8,061 bases of DNA, taken from contig JALRJT010000035.1 of the NCBI GenBank assembly GCA_023254985.1, positions 1 to 8,061 on the forward strand. Reading direction: 5' to 3'. The notes beneath the pieces were generated by a model. It was not told the DNA's origin. It made no database searches and saw only the letters and a program-made list of their open reading frames with translations. The translations under genes were made by a program, and so were the position numbers. The DNA is from Ilumatobacteraceae bacterium. Lineage in GTDB: Bacteria; Actinomycetota; Acidimicrobiia; Acidimicrobiales; Ilumatobacteraceae. Shown one piece after another: positions 1 through 7,390 of the stretch. Each line of letters starts with the position of its first letter. Within the stretch, counting starts at the first letter, position 1.

Positions 1-2159
1 TTGATGGTTCGAAGTACCGACTGCAAGTGGCTCGGGTCAGCAAACTCGAATTCGAATCTCATCTTGGCGACACGATCAGCCCCCGTGAACGTGTTACACG
101 CGACGATGTTGACGTGCTCGTCGGAAAGCGCATTGGCGACATCGCGCAACAAGCGGGACCGATCGAGTGCAACCACTTCGACTGCGGCGGTATAGGTGGT
201 CACGTGGTCTGAACCAACCCATTCGACTTCCACCATGCGACCAGTCAGTGTCGAGCGAGTTGATGCCGCTCTGGCGCAGTCGGCCCTGTGGACGTCCACC
301 GAGCGACCATCTGCGAGGAATCCGACGATGTCGTCACCCGGAACCGGGGTGCAGCATTTCGCGAGATCGACGAACACGTCGTCCAATCCCTCGACTCGCA
401 CGCCACGACTTGTCGCGGACACCTCCCCGTGCTGCAGTCGCGGAACGACCGACAACTGTTCGGCAAGACCGCCGTCATTGATCGCACGCATGAGCCGGCC
501 GGCAAGAGCACTCGCTTCGACGTGGCCTTCACCGATTGCTCGGTACAACGTCATTTCGTCCTGATAGTTCATCGACTCGATTTCTGCGGTGAACATGGCC
601 GAACCAAGTACTCGCGCCACTGGTAGACCGAGTGCGCGCAGCTCCTCCACGAGGTCGTCACGACCAGATTCCACGAGATCTTCGTTACGTTCACGAGAGA
701 ACCACTGCTTGATCTTGCTCTTTGCCTTCGGCGACACGACGAAGTTGGCCCACTCCTCGGAAGGCCCAGGAGCCTCAGACGTCGCCGTCAGGATCTCGAC
801 GGTGTCACCAGCGTTCAGCTTCGTCTCGAGTGGCACGAGTCGACCGTTCACTCGCGCGCCGATGCACCCATGCCCAACTTCCGTGTGCACCGCATAGGCG
901 AAGTCGACGGGAGTCGAGAGCACTGGCAACGAGATCACCTTGCCCTTCGGAGTGAAGACGAAGAGTTCGTCCTGCTCGAGATCAGTCTTCAGCGACTCCA
1001 GGAACTGGCGAGGATCAGAAACGTCGTCCTGCCAGTCGATGATCCGATTGAGCCAGTCGACGTCGCTCGAGGCGACACCGTCCTTGTATGACCAGTGCGA
1101 GGCCACTCCCCACTCGGCGCGCTCATGCATGTCGCGGGAACGAATCTGCACCTCGATCGCCTTGCCACCTGGACCGATGACCGTCGTGTGCAAGGACTGA
1201 TACAGGTTGAACTTCGGCATTGCGATGTAGTCCTTGAACCGCCCCACCACCGGCTTCCAATGACCGTGGATCGCCCCAAGCGCTGCGTAGCAGTCCTTGA
1301 CCGAATCGACGACGATGCGAATCGCCATCAGATCGAAGATCTCGTCGAAGTCGCGACCCTTGCTGACCATCTTTTCGTACAAACTCCACAGATGCTTGCC
1401 GCGAGCGGTCAACTCCGCCTTGATCGACAGATCATTCAGCCAGGCGCTGACCTGTCCGAGCGCCTTCGCCAGGTAAACGTCACGCTCAGGGGCACGCGTC
1501 GACACGAGATAGTCGATTTCTGCGTACCGCTTCGGATAGAGCGCCGCAAAGGACAGATCCTCGAGCTGCTGTTTCATCTCCTGCATACCGAGTCGATGCG
1601 CAAGTGGCGAATAGATGTCGAGTGTCTCCTGGGCGGTTCGTCGCTGCTTTTCCACGCTGGCTGACGCGATCGTGCGCATGTTGTGCAAACGATCAGCGAG
1701 TTTGATGATCAACACGCGCATATCGCGAGCCATCGCAACCAACATCTTGCGCATGGTTGCCGCTTGCTGGGCCTCTCGGGAATCGAACTGCAGTCGCTCA
1801 AGCTTTGTGAGACCATCGACGATGCTCGAGATCTCTGGACCGAAACGCGATTCGACGTCCGCGAGCGTGATCTCGGTGTCCTCAACCGCATCGTGCAACA
1901 ACGCAGCGACGATCGAGACTTCATCGAGGCCGATGTCGGCGACGATCTTGGCGACCGCGAGTGGATGACTGATGTAGAGCTCGCCGCTCATCCGCGACTG
2001 ATGCTGATGAGCCGCACGAGCCATTTCGTAGGCAGCCGAAATCTTGGAGGTTCCACCCTTCGGGTGACGACGCTTATAGGCGGTGATCAGCGGGACGAGT
2101 TCTTCGGTGACCGACGCCTGCTGGCGACGCCACGGCAGAACCCTGGATGTCGTGCTCAT
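1..2159 (-). CDS. relA: Bifunctional (p)ppGpp synthetase/hydrolase Rel (3' end cut by window)
   Basis: Cytoplasmic alarmone enzyme of the stringent response: it makes (p)ppGpp from ATP and GDP/GTP on starved ribosomes and hydrolyses it otherwise. 719 codons are visible and the frame is open to the window edge. The N-terminal HD hydrolase domain is intact: His65 in YISHP, the HDAVED motif at residues 89-94 and Asp156 in LADRLHN. The synthetase domain follows at about 240-360, with Asp276 in FDLMAIR, the G-loop NLYQSLHT at 318-325 and EVQIR at 336-340. A TGS domain starts near 397 (ELFVFTPKG). A Cys-rich domain has Cys602-Cys603, His624 and Cys628, and an ACT domain runs from about 650. The visible end lies inside the last part of ACT, so I infer about 20 residues are missing and a full length near 740, normal for long Rel proteins. 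The ATG at 2159 follows GGAGG by 7 nt. Intact HD residues argue for a bifunctional Rel rather than an E. coli-type RelA with a dead hydrolase. Confidence 0.96.
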   Translation of the reverse strand, partial: MSTTSRVLPWRRQQASVTEELVPLITAYKRRHPKGGTSKISAAYEMARAAHQHQSRMSGELYISHPLAVAKIVADIGLDEVSIVAALLHDAVEDTEITLADVESRFGPEISSIVDGLTKLERLQFDSREAQQAATMRKMLVAMARDMRVLIIKLADRLHNMRTIASASVEKQRRTAQETLDIYSPLAHRLGMQEMKQQLEDLSFAALYPKRYAEIDYLVSTRAPERDVYLAKALGQVSAWLNDLSIKAELTARGKHLWSLYEKMVSKGRDFDEIFDLMAIRIVVDSVKDCYAALGAIHGHWKPVVGRFKDYIAMPKFNLYQSLHTTVIGPGGKAIEVQIRSRDMHERAEWGVASHWSYKDGVASSDVDWLNRIIDWQDDVSDPRQFLESLKTDLEQDELFVFTPKGKVISLPVLSTPVDFAYAVHTEVGHGCIGARVNGRLVPLETKLNAGDTVEILTATSEAPGPSEEWANFVVSPKAKSKIKQWFSRERNEDLVESGRDDLVEELRALGLPVARVLGSAMFTAEIESMNYQDEMTLYRAIGEGHVEASALAGRLMRAINDGGLAEQLSVVPRLQHGEVSATSRGVRVEGLDDVFVDLAKCCTPVPGDDIVGFLADGRSVDVHRADCARAASTRSTLTGRMVEVEWVGSDHVTTYTAAVEVVALDRSRLLRDVANALSDEHVNIVACNTFTGADRVAKMRFEFEFADPSHLQSVLRTI

Positions 2160-2166
2160 CTCGACG

Positions 2167-2171
2167 CCTCC
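2167..2171 (-). promoter_or_regulatory. Shine-Dalgarno site of rel
   Basis: GGAGG on the minus strand, 7 nt before the ATG at 2159. It fixes the rel start against the in-frame GTG and TTG codons a few bases further up, which would put this site inside the coding region. It is one of only two strong Shine-Dalgarno sequences in the window. Confidence 0.85.
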
Positions 2172-2172
2172 A

Positions 2173-2185
2173 TACACCAAGTGTA
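2173..2185. promoter_or_regulatory. Short inverted repeat in the secF-rel gap
   Basis: TACAC-CAA-GTGTA is a perfect 5-bp inverted repeat with a 3-base spacer, one base upstream of the rel Shine-Dalgarno sequence, in the longest intergenic gap of the window (2160-2216). It could be a small operator half-site pair or an RNA hairpin beside the ribosome-binding site. Read on the minus strand, TACACT (2185-2180) also fits the loose actinobacterial -10 pattern TANNNT, but I find no convincing -35 box. No U-tract follows, so it is not a terminator. A match this short can arise by chance. Confidence 0.25.
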
Positions 2186-2216
2186 CGACCGGACAGTCGC
2201 GCCGAATCGGCAGGTT

Positions 2217-3329
2217 CTAGCGGCGACGCTTCTTTCGCGGTCGCGGCGGATGAGTCAAAGTGGACGCAAACGTTGAGGCTTCTGAACGTGGCATTGCACG
2301 CTGCGCGGATGAGTCGGCCTCTCGTGATACCCCAGGCTCCGTGCGCTGGACACCAAACAACTTGAGCATGTCCTCACCGAGGCTCAATTGGCCAGCCTTC
2401 ATTCGATACTTCTCCTCACGCTCCTTCAGTACTGCAAGGACCGGGGTTGCGATGTAGATCGACGAATATGCACCGAGAAGAAGACCGACGAGCAACGCCA
2501 AGGCGAAGTCCTGAAGGCTGACGACGCCGAGCACGCCGGCTCCGAGCACCAACAAAGACAACACCGGCAACACCGCAGCAAGTGAGGTGTTGAGCGAGCG
2601 CATCAGCACCTGATTCATCGAGACGTTCACCACGTCGCCATACGAGGCGCGCGAAGCCGACAACCGCTTGGCGTTGTCGTGCACCTTGTCGAACACGACG
2701 ATGGTGTCATACAACGAGAATCCGAGGATCGTGAGAAACGCGATCACAGTTGCGGGTGTCACCGAGAACCCCGTCACCGAATACACACCGACGCTCAACA
2801 AGACGTCATGGGCCATCGCGAGAATTGCAGAGACGGCCATCTTCCACTCGAATCGGAACGAAATGAAAATCGATACCAGAATGAAGAAAACGATCAGTGC
2901 GCGAACGGCCTTCTCAGTGATGCTCCTACCCCATGACGAACTCACTGCCGACACACTGACGTCCTGGGATTCAACTCCAGCCTTTGATGCGAGCGAGTTC
3001 TGCACAGCTGTGCGCACTTCGGCTGGCTGGTCGCCCACCTGTGCCCGAATGCGACGACCATCGGTGCCACTCAATTCCTGGATCTTTGCCGTCGAGACCT
3101 CAAGTTTGTTGTCCTCCAGCACTTGAGTCACGTCCTCAATCGACAAGGTGGCAGCCGGAACCTCCCATGCAACACCACCCTTGAAGTCGATTCCCAAGTT
3201 CAGCCCACGCGAAAAGAGCGACACGACCGTGACGACGACGAGGAACAATGAAAACCCGAAACCGATCCATCGACGACCGATGAAATTGAACGTGGTCTCA
3301 CCGCGATAAAGGCGACTGAACAAGTTCAT
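2217..3329 (-). CDS. secF: Protein translocase subunit SecF
   Basis: Inner-membrane partner of SecD. The SecDF pair uses the proton gradient to pull secreted proteins out of the SecYEG channel on the outer side and belongs to the RND superfamily. The 370-residue product has a first membrane helix at about 21-39, then the SecF signature around LGIDFKGG (45-52), an external domain to about 135, and five further helices between about 141 and 300. The conserved motif SLYDTIVVFDKV lies at 205-216, and MRSLNTSL at 243-250 matches the family RSINTSL motif. A polar C-terminal tail of about 65 residues ends in KKRRR, probably cytoplasmic. The frame stays open upstream to 3503, but the ATG at 3329 gives the normal SecF N-terminus, overlaps the secD stop as ATGA, and has GGAGGT 6 nt upstream. 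Length is between E. coli SecF (323) and the longer mycobacterial form. Confidence 0.97.
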   Translation of the reverse strand: MNLFSRLYRGETTFNFIGRRWIGFGFSLFLVVVTVVSLFSRGLNLGIDFKGGVAWEVPAATLSIEDVTQVLEDNKLEVSTAKIQELSGTDGRRIRAQVGDQPAEVRTAVQNSLASKAGVESQDVSVSAVSSSWGRSITEKAVRALIVFFILVSIFISFRFEWKMAVSAILAMAHDVLLSVGVYSVTGFSVTPATVIAFLTILGFSLYDTIVVFDKVHDNAKRLSASRASYGDVVNVSMNQVLMRSLNTSLAAVLPVLSLLVLGAGVLGVVSLQDFALALLVGLLLGAYSSIYIATPVLAVLKEREEKYRMKAGQLSLGEDMLKLFGVQRTEPGVSREADSSAQRAMPRSEASTFASTLTHPPRPRKKRRR

Positions 3330-4849
3330 TGTGCAACCTCCCCCGTCGCCACGCCCAGGACCTTCCGCCCTCGAAGGAGCCTGGTGCGCGAGAGCAACAA
3401 CACGGCAGGTCGAGTGAAGTAATACGCAACGATGACGTCCGACAGAGTCGACAGTCCGAGGAAGAACGCGAATCCACGCACCGAACCGACGGTCAAGTAC
3501 CACAACACGAGCGCACCGAGGAACGAGACTGCGTCAGCCGCAAGAATCGTGCGGAACGCAGCCTGGAAGCTGCGCTGAGCCGATCCACGCAACGACTTAC
3601 CTGCATGGAGATCGTCCTTCAGACGCTCGAAGAACACCACATAGGAGTCCACAGTCACGCCAATCGACACGATGATGCCGGCAGCACCCGACAACGTGAG
3701 CGCGAGACCATTCGTGCGCGAGATGTAGGAAATCACGCTCCACAACAGTGCGCCAGAGACCACGAGGCCTCCCAGCACGACGATGGTGAGCAGTCGGTAA
3801 TAGAAGAAGAAGAACAGGATGACGAGGAGCACACCGATGAGCCCCGAGATGAGCGCTGCGCGCAGGGAGTCCCCACCGAGCGTCGGCGACACGGTCTGCA
3901 CGGTGGCGACTTCGAATCGCACCGGAACTGCACCGAACTCAAGGATCTTGGCGAGGTCGCGCGCTTCGGTTTCGGAGAAGTCACCGGTGATCTGCACGTT
4001 GCCGCCAGTGAACACCGCCTCTTGCACCACGGGCGCGGAAATCACCTTTCCGTCGAGCACGATTGCGATCTGACCGGTCGGACAGGTTGGTTCACGATTG
4101 AAACACTTGGTTGTCAGCGCGTTCCAGACGTCTTCCCCGAGCGCCCCCTTGCGCAATCCAACGGTGACGACCCAATTCCCTGTCGTGATGTCGGCCGATG
4201 CATCGTTGTTGAACACTTGTCCAGAGGCACCTGCCGGTCCAACGAGGAATACCGTGTCGCCATCGCCCTGAAGTACCGCATTGGCGGTCGGGTCGTTGGG
4301 ATCATTCGACACAGCGATCTGTGGGACGGTCGTCGTCGTGGAATCACCAGCCACGGTCGTCGTTGTGGAGTCATCGATCGTCGTCGACGGAACGCTTCGG
4401 CGTGCATCGCCAGGTCCAGTAGGTTGAGCGTCTGGCGTCGAGTCAGGAACTGTCGTCGACCCCGCATCCACCACGGTGGTCGTCGTCGCGTCGGTATTGG
4501 TCGTTCCCACCTGAAGGACGGGGCGTAACAGCACCTCACCCTGTCGTCCGATGATGTCGAGGGCGCGTTGTTGATCGTCGACGCCAGGAAGATTGACGAC
4601 GACGTTGTCACCTTGACGAGTGATCTCAGGCTCGGCAACTCCGAGCGAGTTCACCCTGCGCTCGATGATGTCAACGGCCTTCTCTAGAGCCGCAGCGGTG
4701 TACTCGCCCACTGGCTGCAAGGTGATCGACGCACCGCCCTGCAAGTCGAGCCCAAGTGACGGCTTGTTGCCGGCAACGATATTGCCGATGAGAGCTGCGG
4801 CGATGATGACGACCGTGGAGACGATCGTGATCGACAGCCGCTTAACCAT
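3326..4849 (-). CDS. secD: Protein translocase subunit SecD
   Basis: Inner-membrane subunit of the SecDF complex that supports late steps of Sec-dependent export. The product has 507 residues. A membrane helix at about 5-27 is followed by the family motif LGLDLQGG (32-39) and the start of the external domain (ERRVNSLGV at 63-71). A Thr/Asp/Pro-rich stretch (about 116-176) is inserted in this external domain, which resumes with LVGPAGASG, LDGKVISAPVV (265-275) and the GxxQITGDF segment (283-291). Five helices follow at about 331-349, 354-372, 382-404, 434-454 and 458-480, with LSGAAGIIVSIG (386-397) and FFERLKDD (406-413) typical of SecD helix 4. Cys249 and Cys256 in the external domain could form a disulphide. 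The start ATG lies 11 nt after the yajC stop. I see no Shine-Dalgarno match in front of it, so translation is probably coupled to yajC. Confidence 0.97.
   Translation of the reverse strand: MVKRLSITIVSTVVIIAAALIGNIVAGNKPSLGLDLQGGASITLQPVGEYTAAALEKAVDIIERRVNSLGVAEPEITRQGDNVVVNLPGVDDQQRALDIIGRQGEVLLRPVLQVGTTNTDATTTTVVDAGSTTVPDSTPDAQPTGPGDARRSVPSTTIDDSTTTTVAGDSTTTTVPQIAVSNDPNDPTANAVLQGDGDTVFLVGPAGASGQVFNNDASADITTGNWVVTVGLRKGALGEDVWNALTTKCFNREPTCPTGQIAIVLDGKVISAPVVQEAVFTGGNVQITGDFSETEARDLAKILEFGAVPVRFEVATVQTVSPTLGGDSLRAALISGLIGVLLVILFFFFYYRLLTIVVLGGLVVSGALLWSVISYISRTNGLALTLSGAAGIIVSIGVTVDSYVVFFERLKDDLHAGKSLRGSAQRSFQAAFRTILAADAVSFLGALVLWYLTVGSVRGFAFFLGLSTLSDVIVAYYFTRPAVLLLSRTRLLRGRKVLGVATGEVAQ
3336..3341 (-). 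promoter_or_regulatory. Shine-Dalgarno site of secF, inside the end of secD
   Basis: GGAGGT on the minus strand, 6 nt before the secF ATG at 3329, embedded in the last codons of secD. It decides the secF start against the longer open frame that reaches 3503. With the ATGA stop/start overlap it suggests coupled translation of SecD and SecF. Confidence 0.85.
4319..4372 (-). repeat. Tandem 27-nt repeat in the SecD Thr-rich linker
   Basis: Two adjacent 27-base units encode DSTTTTVAG (residues 160-168) and DSTTTTVPQ (169-177). The first 20 bases of the two units match at 18 positions and the last codons differ. They sit in a wider Thr-rich stretch (codons 116-176, about 4322-4504) that also holds ATTTTVV and STTVPD. 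The pattern looks like a small tandem duplication in a disordered linker. Confidence 0.8.
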
Positions 4850-4860
4850 GGAAGAGACGA

Positions 4861-5199
4861 CTACTTCTTGGAGTCAGTCTGTGCATCAGCACTTGGCGTC
4901 GACACCTTCGAGGCGATCGCACTGCGTGCAACACGGATCTCGACTTCGTCAGCAACGTCGAGCCACACGAAGGTGTCGTTCACCTCGGAAACGAAGCCAT
5001 AGATACCCGAGTTCAAGATGACCTCGTCACCTTCGGCAATGCTCTTCTGCAGTTCCTGGGCTTGCTTGGTGCGCTTGCGCTGCGGGCGGAGCAAAAGGAA
5101 GTACATGGCTCCGAAGATGGCGATCAATGGGAGCAACCCGAGGATTCCACCTCCACTCGACGTCGACGTGGATTGAGCGAGAAGTGCAATAGCGAACAT
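4861..5199 (-). CDS. yajC: Preprotein translocase accessory subunit YajC
   Basis: Small single-pass membrane protein that copurifies with SecDF and the Sec translocon; it is usually dispensable and its exact role is unclear. The 112-residue product has a short Ser/Thr/Gly-rich N-terminus, one membrane helix at about 18-37, and the family hallmark YFLLLRPQRKR at 33-43 directly after it. The cytoplasmic domain that follows has the YajC pattern of EGDEVILNSGIYG (56-68) and a small beta-rich core, ending in a polar tail. It lies between tgt (39 nt gap) and secD (11 nt gap), the classical position. I see no clear Shine-Dalgarno sequence. An ATG ten bases upstream (5209) is out of frame and not the start. 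Confidence 0.96.
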   Translation of the reverse strand: MFAIALLAQSTSTSSGGGILGLLPLIAIFGAMYFLLLRPQRKRTKQAQELQKSIAEGDEVILNSGIYGFVSEVNDTFVWLDVADEVEIRVARSAIASKVSTPSADAQTDSKK

Positions 5200-5238
5200 G
5201 GCGACTCATGCTAGCGAGGGTCGGCGCGAGCCGGCTGG

Positions 5239-6336
5239 CTAGCCCCAGACCGCCAAGACTTCGTTGCGCAGGGCGTTGAAGCGACCGTCGACGATCGCCG
5301 AACGCATCTTGGACATCAATGCGATCGTCCATGCGACATTGTGCAGAGACACGAGGCGCGACGCCGTTGGCTCCCCGACTTGGAAAAGGTGTCGCAGATA
5401 GCCGCGGGAGTGACGGCGACAGACGCCACATTCACACGTTTGGTCGAGTGGCTCGTCGCTCAATGCGAACTCTGCCCGCTTCACGTTCACCTTCCCGGCT
5501 GTGGTCAACGCGGTGCCGTGACGACCCAACCTCGTTTGCAGCACACAATCGAATTGGTCGACCCCAAGACCGACAGCTTCGACCAACGACGCAGGGTCAC
5601 CGACGCCCATCAAGTACCTCGGGCGATCCTTAGGAAGATGCTCGATCGCCGCGGCAAGTGCCGGCAACATCTCGGCTCGCGTCTCCCCGACTGACAGGCC
5701 ACCGATTCCATAACCGTCGAAATTCAACTCGGCGGTTCGAAGTGCGCTCTCCCTGCGCATCGACTCACTCGTTCCACCTTGCACGATTCCAAATAGCGAC
5801 TGATCCTCTCTGCGGTGTGACGTTCGCGCCCTGGCCGCCCACGCCGACGTGCGCTCGAGCGCCAATCGAACGACATCTGGGGGCGACGGCAACGGAGGAC
5901 ATACGTCGAGCACCATTTGAATGTCGGCGCCGAGCAACTCCTGTGTCGCCACGGCACCCTCGGGCGTGAATCGCTGCTGCGAACCGTCATAGGTACTCTT
6001 GAACGTCACGCCGTCATCATCGACTCGAGGATTCAACGAGAACACCTGGAAGCCGCCAGAGTCGGTGAGCGTGAGACCATCCCACGCAGCGAACTTTCCA
6101 AGACCGCCGAAGTGCGCAACCGTCTCCGCCCCCGGTCGCAGCATGAGGTGGTACGTATTCCCCAACACGATGCGGGCACCGACTTCTGCATAGTCCGCCG
6201 CACTCAGATATTTGATTGCTCCTCGAGTACCCACCGGCATGAAGCACGGTGTCTCGTAGATTCCGCGATGTGTAGTCGCTACGCCGGCTCTGGCATGACC
6301 ATCGTGAGCAATGGTTTCATGACGTACGACGAACAT
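5239..6336 (-). CDS. tgt: tRNA-guanine(34) transglycosylase (queuine/preQ1 transglycosylase)
   Basis: Exchanges guanine 34 in the anticodon of tRNAs for Asp, Asn, His and Tyr for preQ1, the base-exchange step of queuosine synthesis. The 365-residue length is normal and numbering runs one behind E. coli Tgt. Catalytic Asp92 lies in TDSGGFQVFS and the nucleophile Asp263 in FDCV. GIVQGG (183-188) and GGLSVGE (212-218) line the substrate pocket. The zinc site is complete: Cys301, Cys303, Cys306 and His332. Two signature segments differ from the usual form: VLDVCPP (142-148) where a DEC or DECPP form is common, and QTRLGRHG (267-274) where PTRNARNG or similar is common. All catalytic and metal residues remain, so I expect an active enzyme. 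It sits 28 nt after queA, the next enzyme of the pathway. There is no clear Shine-Dalgarno sequence; the ATG at 6336 gives the normal N-terminus. Confidence 0.97.
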   Translation of the reverse strand: MFVVRHETIAHDGHARAGVATTHRGIYETPCFMPVGTRGAIKYLSAADYAEVGARIVLGNTYHLMLRPGAETVAHFGGLGKFAAWDGLTLTDSGGFQVFSLNPRVDDDGVTFKSTYDGSQQRFTPEGAVATQELLGADIQMVLDVCPPLPSPPDVVRLALERTSAWAARARTSHRREDQSLFGIVQGGTSESMRRESALRTAELNFDGYGIGGLSVGETRAEMLPALAAAIEHLPKDRPRYLMGVGDPASLVEAVGLGVDQFDCVLQTRLGRHGTALTTAGKVNVKRAEFALSDEPLDQTCECGVCRRHSRGYLRHLFQVGEPTASRLVSLHNVAWTIALMSKMRSAIVDGRFNALRNEVLAVWG

Positions 6337-6364
6337 CGCATCTACCGTAGTTGTGAGCGCGAGC

Positions 6365-7381
6365 TCAGGCGTGCCTGTCGAGCAGCATCGCGTCCCCGAA
6401 ACTCAAGAAGCGATATCCACGTTCAATCGCCTCTACATAGATGTCCCGCCAGCGAGGTCCGACGAACGAAGAGATCATCAAGAGCAACGTCGTGCGAGGC
6501 ATATGGAAGTTCGTCATCAATCGATCGACGACTTTCCACTCATAGCCGGGATAGATGAACAGATTGGTGTTTCCCTCGGACTCACCGGTCGTTGCCGCAG
6601 ACTCCAGTGCTCGAGCAGCAGTCGTGCCGACTGCAATCACTGTTCCGCCCCTCTCACGAGTCGCAGCGCACATGTCCGTAACGGACTCAGGTACCCGATA
6701 CCGCTCGGTGTGGATGACGTGGTCAATCGGATTTTCCACGGTTACCGGCTTGAATGTGTCGAGACCAACGACCAGTTCGACCTCCTCGATGCGGATGCCA
6801 CGTCCGCGAATGGCTGCAAGCAGTTCGGGAGTGAAGTGCAGCCCAGCTGTCGGCGCTGCCGCCGAACGCTCATCGTGGGCGTACACGGTCTGATAACGGG
6901 TCGCGTCATTCAATCGTTGTGTGATGTACGGCGGAAGTGGCGCTTCACCGATTTCGCGCATCGTGGCATAGATGTCCGCAACTTCTGGCCGAACGATGAA
7001 CGTGTCACCATCCGACGCTCTCCCGACCATGCTCACGATCACACGGCCCGTGTTGTCCTTCAACATCTCGTCTGGTCGAACCTTGCCACCCGGGCGAACG
7101 AGGGCTTCCCACGAACTCGAACCTGCTTGCTCGCGCAACATCAAGACTTCGACACGGCCACCGGTCTCTCGTTGCAGCTGAAGACGAGCATGCATCACTC
7201 GCGTGTGGTTCACGACAAGCACGTCTCCCGGGGTGAGTTGATCGACAATGTCATACACGTGGAGATGATTGATCGGCGACGATCCACGATCGACCAAAAG
7301 TCGGGCGTGGTCCCGAGGTTCGATCGGCTGTTGTGCGATCAGAAGTTCTGGGAGGTTGTAGTCGATGTCGTCGAGACGCAC
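6365..7381 (-). CDS. queA: S-adenosylmethionine:tRNA ribosyltransferase-isomerase QueA
   Basis: Transfers and isomerises the ribose part of S-adenosylmethionine onto preQ1 in tRNA, forming epoxyqueuosine, the step after Tgt. The 338-residue product covers the whole family length. Motifs in order: DHARLLV (24-30), NHTRVMHARL (58-67), GEAPLPPYI (145-153), RYQTVYA (162-168), AAPTAGLHFT (175-184), VGLDTFKPV (205-213), HVIHTERY (221-228), VGTTAARALES (251-261), TNFHMPRTTLL (290-300) and YRFLSFGDAMLL (323-334). NHTRVMHARL departs from the common NDTRVIPARL form. The start is a GTG at 7381, 9 nt after the ruvB stop. No Shine-Dalgarno sequence is visible, but this codon yields the standard MRxxDFDYxLP-like beginning and no nearby ATG fits, so coupling to ruvB translation is plausible. 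Confidence 0.97.
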   Translation of the reverse strand: MRLDDIDYNLPELLIAQQPIEPRDHARLLVDRGSSPINHLHVYDIVDQLTPGDVLVVNHTRVMHARLQLQRETGGRVEVLMLREQAGSSSWEALVRPGGKVRPDEMLKDNTGRVIVSMVGRASDGDTFIVRPEVADIYATMREIGEAPLPPYITQRLNDATRYQTVYAHDERSAAAPTAGLHFTPELLAAIRGRGIRIEEVELVVGLDTFKPVTVENPIDHVIHTERYRVPESVTDMCAATRERGGTVIAVGTTAARALESAATTGESEGNTNLFIYPGYEWKVVDRLMTNFHMPRTTLLLMISSFVGPRWRDIYVEAIERGYRFLSFGDAMLLDRHA

Positions 7382-7390
7382 CGAGGCAGA

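Noticed and set aside
1..2159. Possibility that rel is frameshifted, because only scattered short minus-strand frames are evident there at first sight
   Set aside because: Direct translation from the ATG at 2159 gives one uninterrupted frame of 719 codons to the window edge covering the HD, synthetase, TGS, Cys-rich and ACT regions. The stop codon simply lies outside the window.
1095..2276. Plus-strand open frames of 189 and 197 codons opposite rel
   Set aside because: Both are antisense to the continuous Rel reading frame, whose catalytic motifs leave no doubt about the coding strand; no motif was seen in either.
2217..3503. Longer SecF with 58 extra N-terminal residues
   Set aside because: The extension overlaps the end of secD out of frame and looks like random Arg/Gly-rich sequence. 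The ATG at 3329 has a strong ribosome-binding site and gives the standard SecF N-terminus.
3329..4528. Plus-strand open frame of 399 codons opposite secD
   Set aside because: Antisense to confident secD. The product is extremely rich in Arg, His, Glu and Gln with no membrane or domain pattern, typical of a shadow frame.
5210..5244. Several short palindromes (GCTAGC, AGCCGGCT, GGCTAGCC) between tgt and yajC, considered as a terminator or operator
   Set aside because: The palindromes are short and separate, no U-tract follows on the minus strand, and one overlaps the tgt stop codon. Chance in GC-rich DNA is sufficient.
6344..6352. CTAC-C-GTAG inverted repeat in the queA-tgt gap
   Set aside because: Four-base arms with a one-base centre cannot form a stable hairpin and such matches are common by chance.
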